Below, one piece after another: positions 52,047 through 64,000 of a stretch of 64,000 bases of DNA (position 1 is the stretch's first letter; every line of letters begins with the position of its first letter). The stretch comes from Ophthalmolycus amberensis. Lineage: Eukaryota; Chordata; Actinopteri; Perciformes; Zoarcidae. Under the pieces are notes generated by a model, which had not been told where the DNA came from, made no database searches, and worked only from the letters and a program-made list of their open reading frames with translations. A program made the position numbers and the translations under genes. The stretch spans positions 62,001 to 126,000 of the forward strand of contig JAFEUB010000775.1 in the NCBI GenBank assembly GCA_024529925.1, written 5' to 3'.

Positions 52047-55000
52047 TGCACGTGATGAGCATGTATATTTATCACATATCATATCGCAAAAGACATAAGA
52101 CAAAATGAGTTTGAAGAAACCGTAAAAAAGAAGAGAAATTTAAATGGGAAAAATATTTCAAAAATCAATTGCAACCCAACTTTCAGTATATTTAAATGAC
52201 TTCTTGTCTTGTCTACAATGTTTGACAGAATATTGGAAATATGAAGATATCATTGCAAACGCCAACCGGCTAAAAAGACTATTTCCATAAGTCGAGGAAA
52301 ATATGACTGTATAAAACATTTTCAAATATATTTTAGGAAAATACGACGCTCTCAAAGCAACCAATCGGGCATTTTCAAGGCATTGGACAATAAAAGAACA
52401 GTGTGTGTTACATACTTGTGAAGGTGGTTGGTTAGGATGTCCAACATAGCTCTGTTTTTTTCTGGTAGTTTGTGTACAAGAGCATGAATTGCTCTCACTC
52501 TGTACTTCTGGTTGTCATACTCTGTGAAACAAGGAAAGAGCACAGTGTAAGAAATATGATTTAGTGGTGAGAGGGTGAACTTATGCGCTTCTGTTTCCAT
52601 GACATGCAATGTATGAGGCAGTGAATTCAGTACAAACACTATTTAAATAACAGCAAATTGTGTCACATCACACTCTGTGTTCTATGTGTTGTAAGAGAGG
52701 CAGGAAGGGCTCTTACTTGCAGCCTTGATGAATTCTTTATGCAGTCTGTAGGTCAGTACTGGTTCTGCCAGACACCTGCACACACATAAGAAATCATGAA
52801 TTCATAATTCACGAGAGGTGTTATTAAAACACTTTGTACTGTATTGTTACCTGAAATAATTCTTCAGACCGCTGGTGATGGTCTTGTTGTCCCAGGCCTC
52901 TGCATCCAGCTGCATGTCAGTGGGAGCTGTGGATGCTGGAGGAACGTAGATAGTCAATTATTTATCTGCAGTAATGGATTTTTATTACACGAGTTATTCG
53001 CCGTGCTTGAATAAGTCTCCACCATACAGGAAAATAACACCGTGCAGAGGAAAGCAGGGTGTTTCTTACCAAACACACTCGTCATCAAGCGCTGCACTTT
53101 GGAGTTGACTCCCCCAGTCCTGTACAGTCCCAGGGTGGTAATGCCTAAACACACACATAACACACAGATATGTTCAACAATGCAAAAAATAAATACTCAT
53201 TTGAAATATGAACATTAAGGAGGAGGAATACCTCTCGTTTCAACCAGCTCAATACACTTCTTAACAAAGTTGAAGCCTGCCTTGTTGAGAAATGCTGTAA
53301 AAGAACAAAAAAAACCATGTTCACCTTAACATCTGATACATTGCAAGACATACTAACAGATGTTAATAAATAGAATATTTTGAATTAAATCAAGAACAGC
53401 ATAAATTGGGATACTTACTCTCCTCCTTTTTACTCAGTAAAGAAGGCAGAGTGTAAATCTGAACGAAGGCAGAAAACATGTTGATGTATGTGTTCGTATT
53501 TCAAACATTACTGGTACTGTATCATTTCTATCATTTATTTAAAGGTGAAGTTATTCATACAGGTTCTTTTCCATCCATTGCCTCCATCCACAGCCGCCTG
53601 TTTGCCTCAGAGAGTGCTTGCAGGGTGATGACGGCATGTCTGCAGAGAAAGAGATCATTTTATCTCAATGTATTTATCACACAGACTGTCGTGTTGCCCT
53701 CACACAGTTGTCTGCGTTATTTCCCCCTCCCCCCCTCTCACCTCTCCACCACCTCGATGTCAAAGCAGAAGCGTTTGTCAATTGAATCTGTCTTCCTTCT
53801 GACACACGAGCGCAGCTTGAACACCTCGGGCGTACCGTTCACCACGCCGTTCTGTGAACAGAGAGATGAGAATTTGCGATACGCAATTCACACAGTGTGA
53901 GCTTCTGATCAGTGTTGCTCACTACGGTGAGGACCATTTTGGTGTTTTAACATCTCAACAATATACTTCCTACTTTTCAGTTTGCTTCAAAACATCATTT
54001 AAATGTACTTACAAACGTGACACTAGCTTGAGGTTTGTAGTTAGTACCGGAAGTTTGTTTTTCTCAAAGTTGCATAAACAGCTACTTAACACTATACTTT
54101 AGTTTGCAGAGAGCTTCTTGCTGGTACTTGTAGGAAGCTGCTAAACAGAGATGTGTTACCTGCTTAGAATGACATTACCATATGACAAAAATGTAGCTCA
54201 GGGTTGTATAAGTTGACTTCCGCTGTGGATTGGAACGCTTGTAAATGGGAAAACAAAACATTCAGCGTGTGGTTGTTCATCTGTGCTACCAGCTCACCTG
54301 TCTGCTGGCTGGTCTGGCCTCTGTGTTGCCCATGGTGAACATCTTGGAGCTTTTCTCATAGGTACAGTAGTATCTGGTCCACACACTGCCCAATGGACCT
54401 AAAATACACAACAACTAAAGTCTAAAGTCTTTCTTCACAGCATAACTGAGGGAGAAAATGTGATTTTTGTGTTTTGTGTGTGCTCACGTTTCTCCTGTAT
54501 ATACAGGTATCCCTCCATGGTAAAGCAACTGGGGGCTTGGAAGTCTTCTTCTGCAGACCGGATCCTCTTCATCAGCCTCTCAACCTCAGCACGCGTACTT
54601 TCAAAGTTATTGCGAGCCTTTTCAACATACATTACAAACTGCATTGAAAGATGGTTTGCGAACATATTTATATGAAACATAAAATCTTTGAAAGAGTTTG
54701 AACATAATGGATTCAGGACTGCATAATCTGGTCAGTTTAAGTAGTTTCAACATGCAAAGGAGTAGCAGGGGTGTAAGGTTTCCTCTTTGGGAAACTGACT
54801 TTCACATCTCTCTCTAAATGGCAGCTCAGACCGGATCAAACAAGTGATATTAGGTCCAGGTTTGGTTTACAGGTTTGCAGTAAACATACTTACATTCTGC
54901 AGGTTGAACTGAAGCTCCTGCTTGTAGGGTTCAAACTCATTGGCCAGCTCGTAACCCTCATGGTAGAACGTAAACAAACCCTGCAGGAAGGCTAATAACT

Positions 55001-58000
55001 GAAGATCAGAGGGAGAAAGCCGCAGGAGAAATGTTAGCTGGGGGCTTGGGAGTGTAGAGTACAAGGAGGGGATTACAAAAGTATGATCGTCTGTCATCTG
55101 CTCAATCAATTCGCGATAGCAATAGGAGAAAAAAACTACACAACAAAGAGTTTCCCTCTCTGTCAGGCAGAAGAGATCTCCATGCAGGAAGTGCTACTAC
55201 AGCAACAGGAAGTGGGCTTTACTGATATCTATCATTAAAATGTTTTAATCACCGGCCAAACAGGGTGTGTAATCTGTGTTTTTCAGAACCTGGTTTTGCT
55301 GTGTTTCCATAATCATGTCTGCATGCACACTCACTATCACTGATACTGTTGGCTGCAATTATGACTTCATGTTTACCTCATTGTTTACATGCAGCACAAA
55401 AAAAGACTGATCAGTCATATTTTCCTGTGATGAAACATTGTTTATCGGTGACTGTGTTCACCCTCCACTGGTCAGAGCTGTGAAGGCCCAGCAGCACGGT
55501 TCATTTGTGCTAAAGTTGCATATCATGATCATGACGTATGTAAGTGATCTCACCGGCTCCACAAATTCAAACTTCTTTCTCTCCTGCACTTCTTGGATCT
55601 TGAAGACATACTGCAGCGATGCATCATAAAAAACCTGCCTGTCCTTACTCATCTGTGAATCGGCCTACAACAAAGACAAAAACAACACCCATGTAGTACT
55701 TTTTGTTAGCTAACACATGTTTGGAGGAACTGTACGTTTTTAGAAGTCTAACGATTTACCTCGTGTAGCTGTGATTCCTTCTTTTTGGAGGACACGCTGA
55801 GGTGTTTCTCCAGAACAGAGTAGTACCTTTCTGTCTCCTTGTCAAACTGCTTCTTTCCCTCCTGAAGAAGACAGGGGTGTAGAAAGGACGTGGCCAATAA
55901 ATACAATCTGCTCATAAAGGTCTTTAAACTCACTTTCTTACATATAACAGAGTTTCACACTTGATTAGTATGTCACTGTCCCCAGTCCTTTACGTCTCAT
56001 TCACGAGAAGGACGAGCATTTTTCAACACAAGTGCAAACAATACCTCAGCTGAGATACCAATGTGAAGATAATATGTTTTATGATACTTTATGATTCTTT
56101 ACTTATGTTTTTTTGTGTGCATTAATTCCTCACATGCATTTGTATTTATTGTTTTTGGAACACATGCAGCCATACAAGAACTTAATAATTAAATGAAACT
56201 AAATGAAGTAATTTGAAAAGAAATTAAGAATTCTGAACAACTAGGGAACATATTATTCAAATCAGTAAATAACTGATCGAACAAATATGTAAATACCACA
56301 TGAATTTGAGTAGATATTCCATGCTAGTTTAAAGTCTAACCAGTTCAACTACCTAATGAGTAAATAAATAAAAACAACAAGACTAACTCTTAGCAGAGTG
56401 GTACTTTGAGCTAAATGCTAATATCGATAACACACTCACAATGCTAACATGATTATGTTAAGAGGGTCCATGAATGTTTGACCCAAATTTCATGCCAATT
56501 GTTGTCAAGATATTTCAGGCAGGACCACAGTCATTGTCCGACCCACTGACCGGCAGACCGGCAGTACTCTAGCGTGGCTCAAAATACCAAAATGCCACAA
56601 ATCAGTGAGGCCACAGTAAGGTTGCTCCCATTTATAATGGAGGAGACACTGCCAACATATTTCGGACAACAGCTATTTTCAAAAACAGCTGCGCCTCCAG
56701 ACTCCACACGGCCAACCACTGTTTCTGGCTCAGCGACATCAGTTTGAGTTTGTGCTGCTCACACACTCCTGCCACATTCTACAGGCTGCGGAAACGCTTT
56801 GATCAACACAGAGAAACGAGTTGTGATTTGACTTCCAGGGTTACTCAGAGCTGTGAGCAGTTCTACTTTCTGAAACCCCGTCTACTGCACGTCACTGCAG
56901 TAGACGAGCAGAGAGAAAAGAAATGAGATAAACTGAATTATAAGACTTGAGACAGCTGCTGAAAGCAGACACCAGACTCACTTTGTGTTTATACTGTCTC
57001 ACTGAGTTCAACTATCTCTCTGTCTGTGACGCGCTCCCCGTCTCCCCCCCCCCCCAGCGTCCGTTCCCATGACCTTGTTACTGACACTGGACCGTGTTCC
57101 ATCGTTTGTCCGAACAAATTGGATTCTCTGACCACTGACTGGGAGACTGACTGGGACCAGACCAGAGCAGGAGGATCTGTGTTCATCACCTTCAGTGTTA
57201 GATAACTAACGAGCACAGCCTGCTTCATGAACTTAGCTTCACATATTGGCCTTTCAAACCTCAGCAGATACTGTGTGCAGTTTGAATATCACCTGTGAGT
57301 AAAAGCAAAAGTTAACTGGTGCAGTACCTTTGCGTTAGTAATCTAATCAGCTTTTGTTAGCCTTCAGAAGTACCTTAACAGCTCCAATCTGCTCCTTACG
57401 AAATCTCTCGAGCGGTGAGATCAACACGTCATCGGCGTTCTGGATCTGAGTGAGGAAAAACACACAACAGTCGGCTCAGTGTGTCACAGCAGTAAATACT
57501 AATAAAGACCGGCAAAACAGTCATGACTTCAGTGTCACTTTTTGGGACAATTTTGTGCTAAAGAGACAAACGTCTTGACATTCCTGCTTCATTTCAGAGT
57601 AGATGTCGACATAGACCACTGAGGAAAAGGTCAAATTCAATCCTACAACTTAGAATCTCGCTGTTCTGCATTTAGGGGATTTAAGACATCAATATGATGT
57701 TAAAGGTGCATGATACAAGATTAGGAGCATTTCAATTGCCTCTCAACGGCTCTCAACATGGTGACACCTGAGTTGGTGACACAGAGCTGCTTCATTCTCT
57801 GCTCAGGTTACTCCACTGTATCTTTACATAGCAAATCGTTGTTTGATGCGATATTAACGCTCTGAATGTCTTATATTGCTCCTTCAATGTTTCACAAACT
57901 TTACAGATGTATGTTGTATGTAAATATGTGTGCGAGGGAAAAGGGTTCAAACTGAAACAGCAACTCTCGGGATTTCATTTTCTCTTGATTAATATATCGC

Positions 58001-59013
58001 ACATGATTCATTTACTTACTGGGTATATTCCAAAAATACCATAGCAACACCCTGCACAAACCTCAGTCACAGTCAGTTTATGAGCGAGATATGAGCGGCT
58101 TATTATCCAACGTTATGAGCGTGATCATTGAGCGATTGATGGACTTTGCTCAAGGTTATTATCCAAGTCACGGAAAGTCATGCTGAGGCTTTGACTGCAT
58201 TTAGGCATGGTGTGGACATGCTAGCAATGACAATGCTAACATGCTGATGCAAAGAAGGAATCATGTTTACCATGTTTACCAGATCCAGATGTTCAGATTC
58301 AATACGCTTTATTGGCATGAATACAACAAGGACAGTATTGCCAAAGCATCAAGTTATAATGAGATTATAATGAAAATAAAACAAGATAAAATTAAGAAAA
58401 TTAAGAAATTAGCAGATAACTATTAGTTGAACATGTTCGGATGCTTATATTTGCCAATTAGCACTAGACACAACAGTTGAGGCTGATGGGGACGTCATTA
58501 TTAAAGCAAATATTTAGTTAACCTAAAGGCAAGATGATGGTGCATCGGACCGTACAGTATGTATGAGAAACTCGTTGACGTTGAGACATGAGCCGAGCAG
58601 TACGGAAGGCTGCAGAGCTGTTATCAGAGCTCTGGTGTTTATACAAAGTCTCGGCGCTCTTTAGTCATGAGTCTAAAGTCACGTCTTGCTTTGTTCTGTC
58701 TAGTTAATTTAAGCAGTAGACTCTAAATAGCTTCCCAGCCCTGCATCACGACTTTACTTTCACTTCACTTTCGTTTAGTACCGGGCCAGTACCGCGAAGA
58801 AAGGTCTCCTTTCTTTGTATGGTTTCCTTTTTCACCACATTACAATATGTAGGAGGAAACTGAACACTAAGAGACTGAAAGGAACGTAATAATAGTCCTT
58901 TCAGGTTGAACAGGGAGGTATTTCAGAGCAACCCATTCGCTGGAATTGCCCTTTTACTCAATAATGATGGTATTAGTAGAGTTTCAGACCTATCTGCAGC
59001 ATACAATTAAATT

Positions 59014-59078
<65 letters not shown>

Positions 59079-59221
59079 ACCCTTTTATGGACTTTCCCAG
59101 GCAGTCAGGCCTCTGCTCACGGTCTCACAGGGGAATTGGCAGAATAGGTTCCACATGGTTCTTCTGTAACGACCATGCACACAGCCAAGTCTCACGCACA
59201 CCACACATGCACGCACGCACT

Positions 59222-59264
<43 letters not shown>

Positions 59265-61518
59265 GGCTTTGCATAAGGTAACGTACTATGCACATACATT
59301 GCACATGCGCGGAGGTTTGCCTGCACACAGACTGTGCCAGACTCCAATCACTCCCACACAAAGCCTTCTGGTTGATGGAGGGTCTGTAAGTCAAAGATGT
59401 TTTTTCCGAATCGTCGCGGAGCACACACTACCGCTGGCACAAAGTCCACAACAAACGTGTCACTCAGACTTGTGTGAAAACCAGATTTGGACAAGAGGCT
59501 TGATGAAGTCAGAGTGGTGCACCGAGTGAAGATGCCTAACAATGACTGTCACGTTCAAACTTTAAATCCTGGAAATCACTTTGGTGAAAACAATTTGATT
59601 TAGAAGGGGCTTTTGGTCTAATGGTGTATTCAGATCAGCGCTGGCATTCAGACACAGACCGTATAGAAGGATTGGACGAAGACACCTTGACGCTAAGTAC
59701 AACCTAAAGCGGAATAAGGCAACCAACATGTTCCAATTAACTTTCATGAACACAAAACATACTTCTGAATGTGTTGAAGTTAAATGGGAACATCATTTAC
59801 TAAATGAACTTCATGCTGTATTGAAGAAGACTTGAAACGTGTGATTGGGATCATAAACTCATGTTTACAATGTTTGCTGAGGTAATAAATCATGGAAGAA
59901 GTAGAGTCATTTTCTCATAGGCCTCCATACAATCAGACTTTTTTTTGCAACCAGAGGAGTTGCCCTGTGCTGGCAATTAGAAAGAATGCAAGTTGAAGGC
60001 ACTTAAAGGCGTTGGCTTCACTTTTCAGACCCCGAGAAACTGCAACACAAGATGCCTTAAACCAAGAGAAACGTCTCTGTATAATGTCTTTCTAAAGCCC
60101 TTCAGAAGTCTGTTGTTTCCATTCCTGAACAAATATATATGAATCACAACCATTTTATTGATGTAGAGAAGGATGCTAACAAAGAAAACTCTAAAAAATG
60201 TCTAAAATGAATAGAAGGAAATCTTTTGCAGATATCCATTCAAAGTTTTTGGTGGATTGTTTTTCAAAAGGGTAACACTTCTAAATCTCATTAATTAATA
60301 AGCAATAATAAACAAAACTTTACATTGTATAAAGTACAATGGAACTCATACATTGACCTATTTACTGTTTACCACTCACCCTCCATGTAAAGTGGCCTCT
60401 TTCCAACGTCACAAAGACAACAGAATGTCCTCAATTTTGAAACATTCCTTACTTTACTCATTTAAAACAAAAAATGTAGAGCATCAACCTGCATTCACTC
60501 TCTCTTTCTCTCTCTCACACACACACACACACACCACGCACGCACCACACACACACACACACACACACACCTTCTTACCAGTCGTTTTCTCTCCTCTTCC
60601 ATGGTGCTCAAGAGCTGAGAGAACTCCTTCAAGGACTGAGCTGCAAAATAAATGTTACACCTCAAATGTGGATGATATTCGGTATATTTTGCAGTCCCAG
60701 CCTCTTGTTTTCTAATTCATCTTACCTATACTGATCTCATCATCAGTCTCAGCGTCTCCAATACATTCAAACTGAAACTCCTGCAGAGACTGAGAGAACC
60801 GTTGAACAGCAAGAGACAGACCTGTGAAAAGCAGACAGTTCATTCATTTAAAGCAAACAATTGTATTATTGCCATAACTAATACAATTTCACTATTTACA
60901 TATTATGGACAAGAATGCTCTCGGCATGAGTTTGCAAACTGCCATATTTGGTCCAACACCATGTTATGCTGCCATTCTCCTACAGGCTACACGCAGCATC
61001 ACTTATTCCCACCTGCAGTAAACTATTAATGTAGTTTCCTACAGGACTCTTGCATATCATCCACTGCCAAGACATGAGGTGTCAAACTCTGTAAACAAAT
61101 GGTTTCACCCTGCAACAAACTCTGTTTATGTGTCCAAACCACACTTTAATAATAGAGTTTAATAACCCCTTTTAATCTCTGACATGCACGAATACTTGGC
61201 AGCACAAGGCTGCATTCTCTCACTCGCACATCTTTAACATGCCAGCCAATGTAAGGCACTATTTTAATCATACCACTACATTACACACTGTAAACATAAA
61301 ACCATTAAAGTGTCGTTTACGAGCAGTTTATAGCAGATTACTGCCTGGAGATCAGAAAAAAAAAGAACAAAAGCACAGTAAACAGTGTTATTCTACGCTG
61401 GAAACCTAAATTGCGTTGTTGACATATTGGTATTTATTTTCCATCAGTAATACAAACACTTCAATTAATATCATTTTGTGGCGGCTCTGGTGGTTGTGGT
61501 GGCAGTTATTCTGCACAC

Positions 61519-61566
<48 letters not shown>

Positions 61567-62658
61567 TCTGGCAGGCAGCAGCAGTGTTCACACCAATGAC
61601 CTCAGGCAGCTACAAAGCGTAGGTGTGTTTGAGCTAAAACTGGAGGGGATCAAAAGAAACTACCAACAAATGGGAGGTGCCTGCGTTTTGAAAGTCGTCA
61701 TTAGCTGATGACATATGACTATGACAATAGGACTAATAAAAGTCTTATGATTTCGAGACGGGGAACTGAAGATCAGGTCCCAAAGCAGCAAACTCTTTCG
61801 GGACCTTATCACGTCAGGCTGAAACCTTTAATCAATCAATGGATTCGATGATTTAAAGAACATGAACCGTCAACAAGTTTGACGATTTATGAATCATTCA
61901 AGTAATTTATAAAGGATTCAAAACTTTTGTCTGTTTAACTTAATTGTGTTGACGACTATGTTAGAGTTTTGTACTATAAGTCAGACACAACAAGCAATCT
62001 GAGGATGTCAAACTGATGAAGTACTGACAAAAAAGAAACATTATAAATATGACCATTTGTACTTTTTATGTTACAGCTACTAAAGTGGCAGAAGACATAG
62101 ATAATAAATCCATTAATAGCCAATAGAAACATTCACTGATTATTTTACTCATCTCTATGGTTAAGAAACTGTATACATAGCATATAAAACCAGACTAGGA
62201 CACATACAGTCTAAGCTATCATGGTACAATAAGTAAAACATCTATTCTCGCATGACGCTAACGACACAATAGCCCATACATAATAATACCATAATACCTA
62301 ACTGCTCATACCACCTAAATAAAAAGCAATGCATTCGCGTTTAGCTGTTAAAGTCTAAAGTAACGTTAGTCTGAACTCACTCTGGCTCTGTTTGAATTGA
62401 TGGCCTTGGGTTGCTCTGCAGAACGTACCAGTACTAAACGTACCGTAACACGCTACACTTCTATCCCCCCAAAACAAGATGTTATTAAACCATCGTGTAC
62501 TTACTTCTGAGCGCAGACACGAGCATGTTTCCATCTTTGATGAGGTCTTTTATAAACCTGTTGGTGCGCTCCAGCTCGATCTCATGGCACTGCAGCCGCT
62601 CTCTGAACTCCGGACTGTCCAGGAAAGAGTCACTAAACTCCAGCGTCGGCAGACCCAT
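49108..62658 (-). CDS. arhgap42: Rho GTPase-activating protein 42 (GRAF3)
   Basis: Stimulates GTP hydrolysis by RhoA at membranes; in mammals it limits smooth-muscle contractility (family knowledge). Twenty-four coding exons: 62658-62505, 60821-60726, 60640-60579, 57445-57374, 55861-55760, 55664-55554, 54998-54894, 54617-54488, 54398-54298, 53851-53742, 53639-53561, 53458-53419, 53294-53232, 53144-53070, 52926-52851, 52775-52717, 52521-52416, 51983-51824, 51748-51598, 51397-50683, 50584-50422, 50037-49966, 49824-49745 and 49196-49108. BAR domain: exons 1-8 (start MGLPTLEFSDSFLDSPEFRE). PH: exons 8-11. RhoGAP: exons 13-18 with arginine finger GLYRTGGVNSKV and QNLMTVSNLGMIFGPTL. A long Ser/Pro-rich linker follows, then SH3 (ALYSCEAEHSHELSFPQG, VEPGWLQATYNGRTG). 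The 715-base exon starts and ends in frames differing by one base; total 2971 bases leaves one surplus. Confidence 0.95.
51991..52044. repeat. (CA)n microsatellite in arhgap42
   Basis: Uninterrupted CA repeat that on the coding strand is a (TG)n run ending just before the GCGCGCAG acceptor of exon 18. Confidence 0.95.
56395..56560 (+). repeat. Fragment of a common percomorph repeat
   Basis: Phrases CTAAATGCTAATAT, CACAATGCTAACATGATTAT, CATGAATGTTTGACCCAAAT and TTTCATGCCAATTGTTGTCA, then AAGATATTTCAG belong to a repeat known from many percomorph introns (CATGAATGTCTGTACCAAATTTCATGGCAATCC type). Confidence 0.6.
58205..58510 (+). repeat. Second copy of that repeat, split by a nested insertion
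   Basis: Left part 58205-58282 (GACATGCTAGCAATGACAAT, GCTAACATGCTGATGCAAAG, CATGTTTACCATG) and right part about 58430-58510 (TGCCAATTAGCACTAGACAC, GTTGAGGCTGATGGGGACGT) are continuous in the usual element. About 145 bases of different sequence lie between them. Confidence 0.6.
58283..58428 (-). mobile_element. Nested LINE-like 3' fragment
   Basis: AGATTCAATACGCTTTATTGGCATGAATAC is the reverse complement of a fish retrotransposon 3' end (GCCAATAAAGC... type). It interrupts the repeat at 58205-58510 and is followed by A-rich sequence, so it inserted later than its host repeat. Confidence 0.55.
59015..59076. repeat. (CA)n microsatellite
   Basis: About 31 CA units in an arhgap42 intron. A second run lies at 59225-59261. 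Confidence 0.95.
59225..59261. repeat. (CA)n microsatellite
   Basis: About 18 CA units, preceded by imperfect ACGC/ATGC variants of the same repeat (59190-59224). Confidence 0.9.
60515..60570. repeat. (CA)n microsatellite at arhgap42 exon 3 donor
   Basis: CA repeat interrupted by CACGCACGCAC. On the coding strand the run starts eight bases into the intron after the exon 3 splice donor. Confidence 0.9.
61523..61558. repeat. (GT)n microsatellite
   Basis: Eighteen GT units in arhgap42 intron 1. Confidence 0.95.
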
Positions 62659-62880
62659 ATCGATCAATTGATGCACAATACTAACTATTAGATCACGTAA
62701 AGTAAGACACCCCTCACGTAAAGTAAGACACCCCAACCGTGCCCGTGGTGAGATTTACCAGAGAAACCGGTGGTTTCAATGGGCTCGGAGGAAAAATTGG
62801 TCAGAAGTTTCTTCCACCTCTTTTTTTTGTTCATGCCTTTCCTACTTTTTTCCCCTCACAACTTCCGGACACTGAAACAC
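62659..62880 (-). promoter_or_regulatory. arhgap42 5' UTR and promoter region
   Basis: Sequence directly upstream of the arhgap42 ATG. It contains a 19-base direct duplication (CACGTAAAGTAAGACACCCC twice, 62695-62733) of unknown meaning. No TATA box was identified. Confidence 0.35.
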
Positions 62881-62885
62881 AACAG

Positions 62886-63032
62886 AGTCTTTGGGAGCGC
62901 GAGCCCTACGCTGCTTCTCACACCGGTTTTAATACCAATAAGTTCACATATAACGACGCTTTGACCTTTTTAGTCGACTTTCCTTTATACAGAAAACAAT
63001 ACAAGTCGATGAAAGAAGGCGCCAGAGGCTAA
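62886..63032 (+). CDS. Orphan terminal exon-like ORF, unrecognised
   Basis: After an acceptor-like pyrimidine tract and ACACAACAG (62877-62885), an open frame encodes SLWEREPYAASHTGF, then NKFTYNDALTFLVDF and PLYRKQYKSMKEGARG with a TAA stop at 63030-63032 (48 codons). The composition is protein-like (aromatic and charged residues spaced as in small ciliary or microtubule-inner proteins), but I cannot name a family. No upstream exons on this strand were found, so it is either the last exon of a gene overlapping arhgap42's 5' region or a retained fragment. Confidence 0.3.
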   Translation, partial: SLWEREPYAASHTGFNTNKFTYNDALTFLVDFPLYRKQYKSMKEGARG

Positions 63033-63254
63033 TGTTGAACGTATCATAGCGGTCGGTAAAACGCTGCGCTGCTTAACTCCGACTACATACGGCTCTAGCT
63101 GAAGGCTTGTTACTATGGGAACGGGAGACTCCTGGTGGTGGCGCGTGCTGAAATCAGTGCGAAGTTTGCGAAATTCGTCATAATAATTTATATTATGTAT
63201 AATTTAACATAATCTCGACTGCATCTCTATACAACAACAACAATACTACTACTT

Positions 63255-63296
<42 letters not shown>

Positions 63297-64000
63297 ATAA
63301 TACTTGCAAATATTGTATAATAATAGGGTGATTCTCTGAAGTGATAATAGTACATTTCATAAAGATATAGACAAATAAAACGTTTAACTATCTAATGCAA
63401 GTGATACTTGTTTTTAAGTGTTTGTATAATTGGTATATTTTGTTTTTTTCATCTTTTGTTCAAATCTTACCTTTTATCTTATATGAGATGTTGTGGATGA
63501 AGTAAAATATAATCCTTCAGTCCTCAACACACAACCTAGCAGTCTATATTAACAATGAAAGTGACTTGCAGGTTTGCAGGAACATTCTGCCCACGGAATA
63601 CATTAAGAATATATTTGGTAAAACTATTATGTATGTATTAAGTATAAAGTTCCCCCCTGAGAAGTTACAGGCTGAAACAGGCCCTCTGTTGTGAAAGAAA
63701 TATATTTGGGATTTATGCCAGCTGAACACTGGGAGGCACAGAGCATTGCTGAGTGCCGGCCAAATGCTCCAGGGCAACCAATGAATAGACAACATGTTTT
63801 CTGTTTTTTGACAGAGTTTTTTTTACAGTGTGAGTGACTATACACAACTGTAAATGTATTTAATACCATTATACTCACTGTACATCTTACTTGAATCCCT
63901 GATGACATGACATTGTAGAGAGGTGGCCTGGGTAAAAGGCTCAGCTCGGCCCCTCTAGCTTGCTGAGAAGTGTCTCACTTGTTGTTAACTCAGCCCTGCT
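63033..64000. other. Right-hand flank, no gene seen
   Basis: AT-rich apart from 63050-63160. Contains an ACT trinucleotide microsatellite at 63244-63296. No coding exon, RNA gene or recognised repeat. Confidence 0.5.
63244..63296. repeat. (ACT)n trinucleotide microsatellite
   Basis: About 17 ACT units with one TTC-type interruption near the left end. Confidence 0.95.

Noticed and set aside
59015..59261. Regularly spaced CA repeats resembling a repeat array
   Set aside because: Ordinary microsatellites. There are no unique spacers, so no CRISPR-type array, and the genome is a vertebrate one.

Overview
This is a teleost fish nuclear genome window, probably from a percomorph. It has spliced vertebrate genes with canonical GT-AG introns, many dinucleotide microsatellites, and fragments of interspersed repeats typical of ray-finned fishes. 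There are no bacterial, organellar or viral features. Seven protein-coding genes can be recognised, six with both ends of the coding sequence inside the window. All exon boundaries were set by eye from splice signals, reading phase and remembered vertebrate orthologues.

Layout. Plus strand: the 3' half of ddx52 (12-1908; RNA helicase for ribosome assembly) and rpl23a (2855-4653; ribosomal protein uL23), whose last intron carries a box C/D snoRNA matching SNORD42. Minus strand: birc2 (cIAP1, 11378-7069, first non-coding exon near 13329), followed upstream by yap1 (24705-17695), the Hippo-pathway co-activator. Plus strand again: angptl5 (29217-35919), whose sixth coding intron contains a damaged piggyBac-type transposon (about 32100-34700), then trpc6 (39678-48044), a cation channel. 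The tail of trpc6 converges on the minus-strand gene arhgap42 (62658-49108; BAR-PH-RhoGAP-SH3 protein).

The order birc-yap1-angptl5-trpc6-arhgap42 is the block found on human 11q22. The ddx52/rpl23a pair at the left edge maps to human 17q, so a synteny break lies between rpl23a and birc2. ddx52, rpl23a and the snoRNA share a ribosome-production theme. The other genes are held together by ancestral linkage, not by a common pathway.

The most notable points are: three coding sequences (rpl23a, birc2, arhgap42) that each carry exactly one surplus base relative to an otherwise intact gene; a snoRNA whose guide matches the known 18S U116 target; a piggyBac copy that lost its catalytic core but keeps an intron and zinc-ribbon; an unrecognised locus at 37.2-38.2 kb with an AKAP-like helix; and an orphan exon-like ORF beside the arhgap42 start. 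No convincing undescribed system was found.
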